In this document: piece after piece, positions 31,950-41,237 of the stretch | Layout: every line of letters starts with the position of its first letter | Numbering within the stretch: the stretch's first letter is position 1 | Source: Oscillibacter faecalis_A | Lineage (GTDB): Bacteria; Bacillota; Clostridia; Oscillospirales; Oscillospiraceae | DNA: 64,000 nt | Direction of reading: 5' to 3' | NCBI RefSeq assembly: GCF_029218125.1 | Contig: NZ_JARFXX010000001.1 | Location: 310,001-374,000 of the forward strand | Made by a program: the position numbers and the translations under genes | Notes under the pieces: model-generated | What the model was told of the DNA's origin: nothing | Database searches by the model: none | Seen by the model: the letters and a program-made list of their open reading frames with translations, nothing else

Positions 31950-33055
31950 CACACTATATGCCGATAATAGGCCACCAGCAGCTCCACCACCATGCTGTAG
32001 GAGCGCATTCCGTTGGCATCGCCGTAGGATTTCAGCGCCGCGTCATACACGGTGTCGGACACCTTTTCCACTATGTTGTCCCGGAACTGGTCCCAGTAGG
32101 CATTGTTGTCCCGCAGGTCCGCCTCCACCGTTTCCGGCAGGGTATCCCGGATGGCCCAATAGGCCGCCGGGTCGGTATCGTACAGGGCATTTCCCAGATG
32201 GATAAAGCCCAACAGCCAGCCGGAGTAGGCATAATCCGGCAGTCCGCTGGTGACGGAGGCCAGCACGCCTAAGAAATTGCACTCCTGCTCCCACGCGATG
32301 CCCCGCTGGTGGGCCAGCTCATGGGCGATGGTGGAGGGCAGCAGGCAGGCTGGGCTGTCTACATTCACGTTGGATTCCCCGATGCAGGAAAAATATACCC
32401 CGGTAAAGCCCATGATGCTCATGAGCCGGGAGCACCGCACCGCCTTGACGCCGGTATCCCGGAATCGCAAGAAGGGGTACAGTTCTGTCACGCCGCCGTA
32501 GACCGCTGTGCTTTCCTCTAAAATCTGCACTTTCGGTACGGCGTACAGTCCATTTTCATCCCGGGGCACGCTGTCCGCCGCGGCAGTGAGCTGCTCGGCA
32601 AAATACCGTGTCACCGCCTCCAGCTCCGTCTCCGTTACGGGCTGGGCCGTGATGCCGGCGCGGTCCTGAAAGCTGTCCGTCCAGTAGTTCACGCCCCACA
32701 TCAGGCAGAACAGCACATACACCGTCAGGCAGATGTCCGCCGCGCCCAGCGCGGCGCTGTAGGCCCGGTCCTTTCTGTGTCCCCTGGCCCGAAAAATCGC
32801 CGCGATGCTCCAAACAATATATGCCAGCGCGCCGACAGCCGCCAGCGCATAGAGCGCCTCCATGACCGAAGCATTCGTCAGGGCGCACAGCCGCCCCAGC
32901 GCCGCCTTCAGCGGCGTGGTCACGCTGTCTGCAAAGGCATTCATCAGCTCCCGGTCATGCCGCGCCGCAAGGTACAGTCCCAAAAGCGCCGCGTCCGCCG
33001 CCAGCCAGCTATGCAGCTTTTTATGCCGGTTCCAAAAATTCACCACTTTTTTCAT
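31949..33055 (-). CDS. DUF3810 zinc-metallopeptidase-like membrane protein
   Basis: 368 residues. Three membrane segments in the first 130 residues (around 15-30, 55-80 and 95-125), then an outside domain with the zinc motif STIAHELAHQRGIAWEQE; HELAH plus the distal Glu is a gluzincin-like site. This is the DUF3810 pattern; no substrate is known. Its ATG overlaps the stop of the ABC ATPase gene (ATGA), so the two are probably translationally coupled and it behaves as the last gene of the peptide-importer operon. A role in processing peptides or the importer is inference. Confidence 0.83.
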   Translation of the reverse strand: MKKVVNFWNRHKKLHSWLAADAALLGLYLAARHDRELMNAFADSVTTPLKAALGRLCALTNASVMEALYALAAVGALAYIVWSIAAIFRARGHRKDRAYSAALGAADICLTVYVLFCLMWGVNYWTDSFQDRAGITAQPVTETELEAVTRYFAEQLTAAADSVPRDENGLYAVPKVQILEESTAVYGGVTELYPFLRFRDTGVKAVRCSRLMSIMGFTGVYFSCIGESNVNVDSPACLLPSTIAHELAHQRGIAWEQECNFLGVLASVTSGLPDYAYSGWLLGFIHLGNALYDTDPAAYWAIRDTLPETVEADLRDNNAYWDQFRDNIVEKVSDTVYDAALKSYGDANGMRSYSMVVELLVAYYRHIV

Positions 33056-33786
33056 TCTGCCGCCGCCAAAAGCTGCTTTGTGTACGTCTCTCGCGGATGG
33101 TCGAAAATCTCCGCCACCGTGCCCCGTTCCACAATGCGGCCCTGCTTCATCACAAGGACCGTGTCGCATAACTGATAGACCACATTCAGGTCATGGGAGA
33201 TAAACAGATAGCTCAGATCCAGCTCGTCCCGCAGATTTTTCAGCAGCTTGAGAATCTGCGATTGAATCGTCACATCCAGCGCGGACACCGGCTCATCGGC
33301 AATAAGGAACCGGGGCCGCTGAATCAGCGCCATAGCGATGGACACCCGCTGCCGCTGGCCGCCGGAGAGTTCCGAGGGCCGGGCGGATAAAACCTCCTCC
33401 GGCAGCTCCACGCGCCGCAGCATCTCCCGCACCCGGCGGCGCCGCTCCTGGGCGTCATACTTTCCGTAAATCCGCAGCGGCTCCTCCAGCAGCCATTCCA
33501 CCGGGTACGCCGGGTTCAGGGAGCTGTAGGGGTCCTGAAAGATCATCTGCGGGCGCTTGGTATAGTGGATAACCTCGCCCTGCTCCGGCTTCACCATCTG
33601 CAGAATCGTCCGGGCCAGCGTGGATTTTCCCGTGCCGGATTCTCCCACAAGGCCGCAGATTTCTCCCCGGTGCACATCAAAGGATACATCGTGGAGCACC
33701 TCGTGAAAGCGCTTGCGTCCCAATACGCCGCCCTCCCGGTACCCGGCAGTGACATGGCGGAGGGACAGCACCAGCTCCTCGGTCAT
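33052..33786 (-). CDS. ABC transporter ATPase, oligopeptide/dipeptide type (DppF-like)
   Basis: 244 residues: Walker A GLVGESGTGKSTLAR, signature LSGGQRQRVSIAMAL, Walker B RFLIADEPVSALDV, H-loop YLFISHDLNVV. It lacks the C-terminal oligopeptide extension of classical DppF (about 320 residues), ending HPRETYTKQLLAAAE. It pairs with the DppD-like ATPase encoded just upstream (4-base overlap) to power import through the two permeases. Specificity (peptide, nickel or other) cannot be assigned from the ATPase. Confidence 0.9.
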   Translation of the reverse strand: MTEELVLSLRHVTAGYREGGVLGRKRFHEVLHDVSFDVHRGEICGLVGESGTGKSTLARTILQMVKPEQGEVIHYTKRPQMIFQDPYSSLNPAYPVEWLLEEPLRIYGKYDAQERRRRVREMLRRVELPEEVLSARPSELSGGQRQRVSIAMALIQRPRFLIADEPVSALDVTIQSQILKLLKNLRDELDLSYLFISHDLNVVYQLCDTVLVMKQGRIVERGTVAEIFDHPRETYTKQLLAAAE

Positions 33787-34574
33787 GGCCGCTCCTCCTT
33801 TCGCTCCCGGGTGGGGATGGCCTCAATGAGCCGCTTGGTATAGGGGTGCTGGGGATGGTAGAAGACCTGCTCGGTCTCGCCATTTTCCACCAGAACGCCC
33901 CGCTGCATCACCGCCACGCGGCGGCACAGCTTGCGGACCACATTGAGGTTGTGGGAGATAAACAGCATGGAGATGCCGCTCTCCCGGTTCAGCTTTTTCA
34001 GCATTTCCAATATCTGCGCTTGAATCGTCACATCCAGCGCCGTTGTCGGCTCGTCCAGCAGCAGCAGCTTCGGGCGGTTCACAATGGCCGCCGCGATCAT
34101 AGCCCGCTGAAGCATTCCGCCGGAGAGCTGGTGGGGGTATTTTTCATACACGCCCTCCGGGTCCGGCAGCTCTGCCGCCCGCATGGCGGCCAGCGCCGCC
34201 TCCCGGCACTCTGCACGGGAGAGCTGCGTATGCAGGCGCAGTGCCTCCTCCACCTGTGCGCCGATTCGCATCAGCGGGTCCATGCAGCTTTGCGGCTCCT
34301 GAAACACCACGCCGATGTCCGCGCCCTGAATTTTCCGCAGAGCGGCCCGGTCAGCGTGGAGCAGCTCCTGTCCGTCCAGCAGAATCTCCCCGGAATAGTC
34401 GCACTGCTTCCGGGGCAAAAGGCCCGCCACGCTCATGGCAGTGACGGATTTGCCGGAGCCGGATTCTCCCACAAGGCCCAGAATCTCTCCGTTCCGAATG
34501 GTCAGGCTCACGCCGCTGACCGCCTCCCGGTCCCGGTTGTGGAACCTTACGTGCAGATCGCGAATTTCCAGCAT
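33783..34574 (-). CDS. ABC transporter ATPase, oligopeptide/dipeptide type (DppD-like)
   Basis: 263 residues from the ATG at 34574, which overlaps the permease stop by one base (TAATG). Walker A GLVGESGSGKSVTAM, signature LSGGMLQRAMIAAAI, Walker B LLLLDEPTTALDV, H-loop MLFISHNLNVV. The Met in LSGGM is a small deviation from the usual Gln. It forms a heterodimer with the DppF-like subunit. Like its partner it is short, ending in HPQHPYTKRLIEAIPTR without the Cys-rich iron-sulfur tail seen in many DppD proteins. Confidence 0.9.
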   Translation of the reverse strand: MLEIRDLHVRFHNRDREAVSGVSLTIRNGEILGLVGESGSGKSVTAMSVAGLLPRKQCDYSGEILLDGQELLHADRAALRKIQGADIGVVFQEPQSCMDPLMRIGAQVEEALRLHTQLSRAECREAALAAMRAAELPDPEGVYEKYPHQLSGGMLQRAMIAAAIVNRPKLLLLDEPTTALDVTIQAQILEMLKKLNRESGISMLFISHNLNVVRKLCRRVAVMQRGVLVENGETEQVFYHPQHPYTKRLIEAIPTRERKEERP

Positions 34575-35383
34575 TATGCTCCGCCCCCTCTCCGGCGCTG
34601 CAGGCCCTCGCCGATGAGGCCCACGCCGAATACCATCCACACAAGGGTCAGCCCGGTGCCGATGGCGTACCACGGGGCGCTGAGGAACATTCCCTGCGCC
34701 TCGGAGAGCATATAGCCCAAGGAGGCATCCGGCGGGGTCACGCCGATGCAGAGGTAGCTCATGGACGCCTCCGCCAAAACCGCGTTATTAAAGCCGATGG
34801 TCAGCGCCGGCAGCAGAACGCTTGCCGTATTGGGCAGGATATGCCGCCAGAGGATGCGCCCGCTGGAGGCCCCCATAAGCCGGGCGCTTTTCACATAGTT
34901 CACATCCCGCAGCCCCGCGTAAGCGCCACGGGTCACGCGGGCAAAGCTGGGAATGAACACCAATCCCAGCGCAATGATAACATTTTCCGTTTTTCCGGGG
35001 CCTAACAGGCTGATGACCACCAGCGCCAGCAAAATGCTGGGGAAGGCGGTGAGCACATCGCCCAGCCGCATAAGAATATCGTCCGCAAGGCCGCCGAAAT
35101 AGCCGGTCACAGCCCCCAGCGCCACGCCGCACACGCTGCCGATGGCCACGGTGGCCAGCGCGATGCAGAACGTTGTGCCGGCGCCCTTGAGCACCCGGCT
35201 GAAAATATCCCGGCCAAAGCTGTCCGTTCCCATCAGGTGCGCCAGAGAGGGCGCCGCCAGCTTCGGCCCCGCCGCCATGGCGTTAGGGTCATAGGGCGTC
35301 CAGAAAAATCCAAGAATAATGACACCTGTCAAGACACCTGTCAATATCAGGCCCGCTGTCAAATAGGGATTTCGTTTTTTCAT
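34574..35383 (-). CDS. ABC transporter permease, DppC-like
   Basis: 269 residues with about 6 membrane segments. The N-terminal helix is followed by the DppC signature LMGTDSFGRDIFSRVLKGA. The coupling helix region is RLMGASSGRILWRHILPNT, matching the EAA loop. It combines with the DppB-like permease. A 12-base tandem repeat (35321-35344) encodes LTGVLTGV inside the first membrane helix. The start overlaps the DppB-like stop by 4 bases. Confidence 0.92.
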   Translation of the reverse strand: MKKRNPYLTAGLILTGVLTGVIILGFFWTPYDPNAMAAGPKLAAPSLAHLMGTDSFGRDIFSRVLKGAGTTFCIALATVAIGSVCGVALGAVTGYFGGLADDILMRLGDVLTAFPSILLALVVISLLGPGKTENVIIALGLVFIPSFARVTRGAYAGLRDVNYVKSARLMGASSGRILWRHILPNTASVLLPALTIGFNNAVLAEASMSYLCIGVTPPDASLGYMLSEAQGMFLSAPWYAIGTGLTLVWMVFGVGLIGEGLQRRRGGGA

Positions 35384-36327
35384 TCCGCAGCGCCTCCCAT
35401 CCGTGGGTCGATGCAGCGGTTGATGAGGTCCGCCAGCGTGCCGGAGAGCACCACCCAGAATGCCAGAATCACCACAATGGCCTCCACCACCGGGTAATCC
35501 TGATTGGAAATGGAGGCCACCAGCATCCGCCCCAAGCCCGGAATGGCAAAAACCTGCTCCACCACGATGCTGCCCGCCACGATCTCCGCCATGGTCTGCC
35601 CTAAAAACGTCACCGTGGAGACCATGGAATTTTTCAGTACATGGCCCCAGAGCACCTGCCGCCGGTCATTGCCCCGGGCGATGGCCGTTCGGACATAGGG
35701 CTTGTTCATCTCATGAATGACCGTGCTGCGAAGCATCCGCACCGTCATAGCCACCCGGGGGATGGCGATGGAGACCGCCGCGAAAAAGAGGTAAACAAGG
35801 GAGCGTCCAAAATTTTCCCGCAGCCCCGGAAAATCCCCGGGGACAAAGGTGTGGAGCGTAATGCCGAACACCCACGAGATCAAAATGCCGGTAAAGAAGG
35901 GGGGAACCGCCATGCAGAACTGGTTCACCGCCGTATGGAGCCCGTCCAGCCTGCCGTTGGCGGTCAGCAGCCCCAGCGGCAGCGACACAACTGTAATGAG
36001 CGCAAAGCTCACAAGGCTCAGCCCCAGCGTTACCATGATCTTGCTGGCCAGCAGCTCCCGCACCGGCAGGCGGTATTGGAAAGACATTCCCAAATCGCCG
36101 TTGAAAAAGCCCAAAAGCCACTGGCTGTACCGCACCGGCAGGGGCGCGTCCAGCCCAAGCTGCGCCCGCAGAGCCGCCACAGTCTCAGGCGTGGCCTGCG
36201 TTCCCAGCATGGCGGTGGCCGGGTCGCCGGAAATCAAATCAAAGGCCGCAAACGTCAGAAAGGAGACAACGACCATGGTGACCAGCAGCGTCAATAGCTT
36301 TCTCGCCGCATACCTCATGGCAGTCAT
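35380..36327 (-). CDS. ABC transporter permease, DppB-like
   Basis: 315 residues, typical DppB length, about 6 membrane segments. It starts with a cytoplasmic stub and the long first helix (LLTLLVTMVVVSFLTFAAFD). The extracytoplasmic loop has ALRAQLGLDAPLPVRYSQWL, and the EAA-type loop is YVRTAIARGNDRRQVLWGHV. It forms the channel with the DppC-like subunit for substrates delivered by the lipoprotein at 36372-37928. Confidence 0.92.
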   Translation of the reverse strand: MTAMRYAARKLLTLLVTMVVVSFLTFAAFDLISGDPATAMLGTQATPETVAALRAQLGLDAPLPVRYSQWLLGFFNGDLGMSFQYRLPVRELLASKIMVTLGLSLVSFALITVVSLPLGLLTANGRLDGLHTAVNQFCMAVPPFFTGILISWVFGITLHTFVPGDFPGLRENFGRSLVYLFFAAVSIAIPRVAMTVRMLRSTVIHEMNKPYVRTAIARGNDRRQVLWGHVLKNSMVSTVTFLGQTMAEIVAGSIVVEQVFAIPGLGRMLVASISNQDYPVVEAIVVILAFWVVLSGTLADLINRCIDPRMGGAAE

Positions 36328-36371
36328 CTCCCTTCCGGGTCAGCGGCGTCAAAGCGTCCGCTGTTCATCTC

Positions 36372-37928
36372 TTATTTTTCGTAGGAAATCGTGCTGAGGT
36401 CCAGCACATAGATGGGGTAGAAGGTGGGACCGGTGATACCGTCCCGCACCGCTACCAGATCCGCCATATCCTGAATGTAGACATTGGCGGCGTTTTCCGT
36501 CAGGTTGCGCTCCATGTCCTTATAAACGGCGGTCTGTTCCGCATCATCATAGCAGCTCTGGGCGTAGGCGAACATATCGTCATAGGCCGCGTCGCTGTAG
36601 TTGATGAAGTTATTCCCGGCGGAGGAGACGAACCGCTCCAGCATGGCCCGGGCAGTCATGGTGGAAGCATCCACGCCCACCACGGTGGACTGGAAGTTCC
36701 GGCCCACATAGGTATCGCTGACCCAACTGTCCCAAGTGACGGGCTGGATGGTGGCGTTGACGCCCACCGCCTTCAGCTGCTCCACAATGACCTGCGCGGT
36801 ATCCATGTGGGGCTGATAGTTGCTGGGCACGATGATGTCCATGTCAAAGCCGTTGGGGTATCCGGCCTCCGTCAGCAGCTCCTTGGCCTTTTCGGGGTCA
36901 TAGCTGTAGTAATCGGTCAGGGAATCATCAAAATATTTGCTGAACGCGGGATACATACTGGACCCCAGCAGTGTGCCGTAGCCGTCAAAGGCCAAATCCA
37001 GAATCTGCTGGCGGTCAATGGCATAGCACAATGCCTGCCGCACCCGCACATCGTCAAAGGGCGCCTCGGCGTTGTTGAGATACAGCGCCTGCACCAGATT
37101 CATGGTGCCCTCCTCCACATGGAAGCCCTCGCCAAGCTGCGCCACCTGTGTGGCGGTCAGGTGGGCGAACAGGTCCACCGCGCCGCTCTGGAGGCTCATC
37201 ACTACGCTGTCCGCGTTCTCGATGATCTTGTAGGTCACCTTGCTCAAACTGGGCTTTTCACCCCAGTAATCGTCAAAGCGCTCCAGCACCACAGAGTCCT
37301 GCGCGGTCCGGGACACAAACTTGAACGGGCCGGTGCCTACAGGCGCGGTGTCCTGCTCCGTGTAGTCCTTGGGAAGCACAGCCGTGGTCAGATAGGAGAT
37401 AAACTCGTTGCTGGGCTCGGAGAGGCGGAAGCAAACGGTGTTCTCGCCCTCCTGATAAATTTCCGCGTCGGCAAAGGCCGCCACCTGAATAATATCCGCA
37501 CTGTCCGGATTTCCGCAGCGCTGATAGGACCAGATCACGTCCTCCGGCGTCACGTCCTGTCCGTTGTGGAACTTTACGCCGGAGCGGAGACGGACAGTAT
37601 AAAGCAAATGGTCATCGGAAACGGTATAGCTCTCTGCCAGAGCCGGCTTGAGGTCGCCGGTGCTGTCGGGCTTCAAGAGACCCTCAAATACGTTGAACAT
37701 GACCTCACGGGTCCCCGCCTTCACGGTCTTGTGAGGGTCAAGGCTGCTGTCGAGGTCTTGGGCGATGCCGACATTCAACTCGCCCGCCGCGGCACGGGCC
37801 GTTACGGCGTCCGTAGCCCCGTTGTTGTCTGTCTGGCCGCCGTTTCCGTTGCTGCCGCCCCCGCATCCGGTGAGTACGGCGCTCAGGAGGCTCAAAGCCG
37901 CCAGCAGTGCTGCAATCCGCTTTTTCAT
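36372..37928 (-). CDS. Extracellular solute-binding lipoprotein, family 5 (DppA/OppA-like)
   Basis: 518 residues from the ATG at 37928 (GGAG 8 bases upstream). Lipoprotein signal peptide with lipobox VLTGC, then a Gly/Asn-rich linker. The SBP family 5 signature is in the RLRSGVKFHNGQDVTPEDVI segment, and the C-terminus has the usual NAANVYIQDMADLVAV. It is anchored outside the membrane and captures peptides, nickel-chelates or related ligands for the permeases encoded next. It is the first gene of the five-gene unit plus DUF3810. A 44-base gap separates it from the permease gene. Ligand unknown. Confidence 0.92.
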   Translation of the reverse strand: MKKRIAALLAALSLLSAVLTGCGGGSNGNGGQTDNNGATDAVTARAAAGELNVGIAQDLDSSLDPHKTVKAGTREVMFNVFEGLLKPDSTGDLKPALAESYTVSDDHLLYTVRLRSGVKFHNGQDVTPEDVIWSYQRCGNPDSADIIQVAAFADAEIYQEGENTVCFRLSEPSNEFISYLTTAVLPKDYTEQDTAPVGTGPFKFVSRTAQDSVVLERFDDYWGEKPSLSKVTYKIIENADSVVMSLQSGAVDLFAHLTATQVAQLGEGFHVEEGTMNLVQALYLNNAEAPFDDVRVRQALCYAIDRQQILDLAFDGYGTLLGSSMYPAFSKYFDDSLTDYYSYDPEKAKELLTEAGYPNGFDMDIIVPSNYQPHMDTAQVIVEQLKAVGVNATIQPVTWDSWVSDTYVGRNFQSTVVGVDASTMTARAMLERFVSSAGNNFINYSDAAYDDMFAYAQSCYDDAEQTAVYKDMERNLTENAANVYIQDMADLVAVRDGITGPTFYPIYVLDLSTISYEK

Positions 37929-38013
37929 ATACAATTCTCCTTTTTCATCACTGCTCGCAATGAGTCAGTGTGCTTACCGTTCCAAAGCCGCGCCGCCGCA
38001 CGGCGGCATTGCT

Positions 38014-38072
38014 AAAAAACGGCCCTGCGGGCACTGATTGTTATTTTTCTAACAGTGTACCCACAAGGCCGT
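38014..38072 (-). terminator. Terminator of the AI-2E-family gene
   Basis: Long imperfect stem (ACGGCC...GGGCACTG with CAGTGTACCC...GGCCGT) followed by a U-run on the minus strand. The remaining gap to dppA (37929-38013) has a GCCGCC / GGCGGC hairpin and no clear promoter. Confidence 0.8.
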
Positions 38073-38108
38073 ATTGTACAAGATAGTATCCGTAATTGCA
38101 AGTCTTTT

Positions 38109-39332
38109 CTACAGCTTTTCCTGCTTTTCGCTCTCCGGCAGCGGCGCGGTATAGTGCGTGGACTCCACCGGCAGGTCCTTTTCCGCCAGACGCCGGTCCA
38201 CCATAAAGGCCACCAGATTATAAAGGCACGCGCACACCGGCACGCCGAAGAACATACCCGCCACACCGAAAAAGCTGCCGCCCACTAAAATGGCGATAAT
38301 GACCCACAGGCTTGAAAGGCCCGTGCTGTCGCCCAGAATTTTCGGGCCGATGACGTTTCCGTCCAACTGCTGCAGCGCCAGTACAAACAGCAGAAAATAC
38401 AGCGCCTTCAGCGGATTTACCAGTAAAATCAGGAACAGGCTGGGAATCGCGCCCAAAAACGGTCCGAAGAAGGGGATGACATTCGTCACGCCCACAAACA
38501 CGGACACCAGCGGCGTATAGGGCATTTTCAGCACAGAGCAGCCGATAAAGCACAGCACGCCGATGATAAGGGAGTCCAGCAGCTTGCCCCGGACGAAGCC
38601 GGCGAAAATGCTGTCCGCTCTGGCGGCGCCCCGGAAAATCCAATAGACCTGATCTCTTGAAAAGAGGCTGTAGGTCAGCTTTCTTGCATGGGCGGTGCAG
38701 CGCTCCTTCGTCGCCATAAAGTACACGGAGACGATAGCGCCCACCAGCAGATTTTTCAGGAAGTTCACCGTGCTGAGCACGCCGCCGGACACGGCGATCA
38801 TCAATGCCTGCGTCCGGCTGATGACCTCGCTTTTCAGCCATGCGGTCGCGGTCTCATAAAATGTGTCCATCTGGGCGGCCACCCATGCCTCCACCTCCGG
38901 ATTGCTCTCCAGCAGGCGTTCCACCCATCCGCTGACAGTGTTGTAATACGTCTCCACACTGGAGACCAACTGCACCACACTCTGATAGAGCTGCGGCAGC
39001 AGCACATGGCCCAGCAGGTACAGCAGCAGCCCGATCATGACCCAAACCAGCACAAGGCTCACCGCCCGGGCGCCCCGGGAGATCAGCTTTCCGCCCTCCC
39101 GGGCCTTTTTCAGCCGCCCGGAAAACAGCGCGTCCTCAATAAAATCAATGGCCGGGGCCAGCAGATAGGCCAGCAGACCGCCGATAATCACCGGCTGTAA
39201 GGCTCGGAGGAACTGCCGCGTGATATTCAGCAGAACTCTGCGGCCGAACAGGGTATCATAAAAAAGCAAAATGGCGGCCACCGTCGCAAAAACGGTCAGT
39301 CCCCAGCGAATCGCGTTATTCTTGTCCTTCAT
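38109..39332 (-). CDS. AI-2E-family (YtvI/YdbI-like) membrane permease
   Basis: 407 residues from the ATG at 39332 (GGGAGG upstream). Seven to eight membrane segments: two near 15-60, one near 70-100, then a block after about 200. The family core is FVGVTNVIPFFGPFLGAIPS and LQQLDGNVIGPKILGDSTGL. The middle (about 110-180) is a soluble helical stretch. Some relatives are Na+/H+ antiporters or autoinducer-2 exporters; the YtvI-like branch has also been tied to sporulation. Specific substrate unknown. It is single-gene and opposite to the DGK gene. Confidence 0.85.
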   Translation of the reverse strand: MKDKNNAIRWGLTVFATVAAILLFYDTLFGRRVLLNITRQFLRALQPVIIGGLLAYLLAPAIDFIEDALFSGRLKKAREGGKLISRGARAVSLVLVWVMIGLLLYLLGHVLLPQLYQSVVQLVSSVETYYNTVSGWVERLLESNPEVEAWVAAQMDTFYETATAWLKSEVISRTQALMIAVSGGVLSTVNFLKNLLVGAIVSVYFMATKERCTAHARKLTYSLFSRDQVYWIFRGAARADSIFAGFVRGKLLDSLIIGVLCFIGCSVLKMPYTPLVSVFVGVTNVIPFFGPFLGAIPSLFLILLVNPLKALYFLLFVLALQQLDGNVIGPKILGDSTGLSSLWVIIAILVGGSFFGVAGMFFGVPVCACLYNLVAFMVDRRLAEKDLPVESTHYTAPLPESEKQEKL

Positions 39333-39423
39333 CTGCCGCCTCCCTGCCGCGCCGCCGCTCATTTTTTGAAACGGAACGGCAAATCCTTGATACAAACTTT
39401 ATTCTACACGCCGCCCCATGGAA

Positions 39424-39452
39424 TTGCAATCCTGATTTTCCCATGCTATACT
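39424..39452 (+). promoter_or_regulatory. Promoter of the lipid kinase-Nudix unit
   Basis: TTGCAA, 17 bases, TATACT, about 70 bases before the ATG at 39524. Confidence 0.7.
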
Positions 39453-39523
39453 GATTTTTATCCAATCTTTACACCATTTTATTTGACCGATACGCCGTTG
39501 CTTCCATAATGGGAGGAATCTTT

Positions 39524-40411
39524 ATGTCCGAAAAAAAGCTGCTGATGATCGTCAATCCCCGGGCGGGCCGCAGCAAGCCCCGGGGGCCGCTCTATGACGC
39601 TGCCGCCGCCTTCTGCGACGCCGGCTATACCCTGTGTATCCGCCGCACAGCGGCTGCCGGGGATGCCCGCCGCATCGCGGAAAATGAGGGCGGCGGGTAC
39701 GATACCGTGGTGGCCGTGGGTGGGGACGGTACGCTCAACGAGGTCATCTCCGGTCTGCAAGTACTGGAAAAACAGCCTCTTGTGGGCTATCTGCCTCAAG
39801 GGAGCACCAACGATTTCGCCGCCAGCCTGAAAATCCCCTCTGACCCCGCCAAGGCCGCCGAAGCCATCGTCCGGGGCGAGACCCGGCAACTGGACATTGG
39901 CTGCTTTGATGAGCGCATTTTTGTATATGTAGCCTCCTTCGGCGCGTTTACCAAGGTCTCCTACGCCGCCTCACAGGGCATGAAAAACGCGCTGGGCCAT
40001 TTCGGCTACCTGGTGGAGGGCATCCGGGACCTGAACACACTGCGGCCCTGCCGTGTCCGCATCACCGCCGATGGGGAGCGGCTGGACGGAGACTACCTGT
40101 TCGGCGCCGTAGCCAATTCCACCTCCATCGCCGGCATGATGAAGCTGGACGGGGAGCAGGTGGTGCTGGACGATGGCCGGTTCGAGCTGCTTTTAGTGCC
40201 AAATCCCAAAAACGCCGCGGAGCTGCAAAATCTCATTTGGGCGCTTTTAAATCAGCAGTATGATGCCGGTGGGCTCATTTTCCGCCATGTCACCGCCCTC
40301 CATGTGGAAACGGACGAGGACCTGCCATGGTCGCTGGATGGAGAATACGCCCCCAGCCGCCCCGCTGTGGACATCACCAACCGTCAGCGCGCCCTGACGA
40401 TGCTGCTATGA
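39524..40411 (+). CDS. Diacylglycerol kinase-like lipid kinase (YegS/DagK family)
   Basis: 295 residues from the ATG at 39524 (GGGAGGAA upstream). The nucleotide-binding motif is VVAVGGDGTLNEVISG; the second is GYLPQGSTNDFAASL. It opens LLMIVNPRAGRSKPRG. Members phosphorylate diacylglycerol or related lipids at the membrane, recycling DAG from lipoteichoic-acid or phospholipid turnover. The next gene (Nudix) overlaps it by 4 bases (ATGA). Confidence 0.9.
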   Translation: MSEKKLLMIVNPRAGRSKPRGPLYDAAAAFCDAGYTLCIRRTAAAGDARRIAENEGGGYDTVVAVGGDGTLNEVISGLQVLEKQPLVGYLPQGSTNDFAASLKIPSDPAKAAEAIVRGETRQLDIGCFDERIFVYVASFGAFTKVSYAASQGMKNALGHFGYLVEGIRDLNTLRPCRVRITADGERLDGDYLFGAVANSTSIAGMMKLDGEQVVLDDGRFELLLVPNPKNAAELQNLIWALLNQQYDAGGLIFRHVTALHVETDEDLPWSLDGEYAPSRPAVDITNRQRALTMLL

Positions 40412-41016
40412 GGGAGTTAGAGCTGCTGCGCCGCCGGTACGGCGGCCATATGCCCACGCTGTTGGGCGCCCGGCACGAGTACGCCGTGCTCTGCCCACTG
40501 CTTGAGCAGCCGGACGGTCTGCATTTTCTCTTTGAGGTCCGGGCCTCCGCCATCCGACAGGCAGGAGAGACCTGCTTTCCTGGCGGACGAATGGAGCCGG
40601 GGGAGTCCCCGACAGACTGCTCCCTGCGGGAAACCATGGAGGAGCTGGCTATTCCGCCCTCTGAAATTCAAATACTGGGGCGGGGGGACTTTATCTGCAA
40701 TCAGCGGGGCTTTTTGCTGCGTCCTGTCCTCGGTCTGGTCTCCGCTGCCGGGATAGCCGCGCTGCATCCCGCCCCCGCTGAGGTGGCGGAGGTCTTCACC
40801 GTACCGCTGGCGTTTTTCCGCGCCACGCCCCCGGCGCTTTACAGCTACGAGTTGATTCCCAGTGTGCCGAAGGACTTTCCCTACGAGACCGTGGGCATCC
40901 CCCGGAGCTATCCGTGGGACCACGGCAGGGTCGAGGTCCCAGTCTGGACGTATAACGGCCACGCTGTCTGGGGCATGACCGCCCGGCTGGTTCGGGACAT
41001 TGTTTCCACATTATGA
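40408..41016 (+). CDS. Nudix hydrolase, CoA pyrophosphatase-like
   Basis: 202 residues. Nudix box GRMEPGESPTDCSLRETMEE fits G-x5-E-x7-REUxEE exactly. The upstream segment RQAGETCFPGGR fits the UPF0035/NudL pattern seen in CoA diphosphatases (CoA to 4'-phosphopantetheine plus 3',5'-ADP). It starts inside the lipid kinase stop (ATGA), so it is translationally coupled. An alternative is a general nucleotide-sugar hydrolase. Confidence 0.85.
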   Translation: MRELELLRRRYGGHMPTLLGARHEYAVLCPLLEQPDGLHFLFEVRASAIRQAGETCFPGGRMEPGESPTDCSLRETMEELAIPPSEIQILGRGDFICNQRGFLLRPVLGLVSAAGIAALHPAPAEVAEVFTVPLAFFRATPPALYSYELIPSVPKDFPYETVGIPRSYPWDHGRVEVPVWTYNGHAVWGMTARLVRDIVSTL

Positions 41017-41017
41017 A

Positions 41018-41072
41018 AAAATCCGTAAAACAGGAACTGCCGCAGCGGCTTTTCCCTGTTTTACGGATTTTC
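41018..41072 (+). terminator. Terminator of the lipid kinase-Nudix unit
   Basis: 17-bp stem (AAAATCCGTAAAACAGG with CCTGTTTTACGGATTTT) around a 20-base GC-rich loop, ending in T-rich sequence. Confidence 0.85.
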
Positions 41073-41156
41073 TTGTTGCTTTCTTGTATTTTTGCCCAAA
41101 AATTCACCGTCCATTTTCAGAAAAACAGAGATTTTTTCTTGAAGTGTGAATTATTC

Positions 41157-41186
41157 TTGCCATATTTGCAAAAAATATGGTAAAAT
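41157..41186 (+). promoter_or_regulatory. Promoter of the CarD-family gene
   Basis: TTGCCA, 18 bases, TAAAAT. The spacer contains part of a CCATATTT / AAATATGG dyad (41160-41180), a possible operator. Confidence 0.65.
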
Positions 41187-41237
41187 TAAGTTAAATTACC
41201 ACAATATTGTTTCATTTCAGAAAGGAGGCCCTTTCCC

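Noticed and set aside
38051..38078. TTGTAC-16-TACACT as a minus-strand promoter for dppA
   Set aside because: The hexamers lie within the stem of a terminator that would stop the resulting transcript at once.
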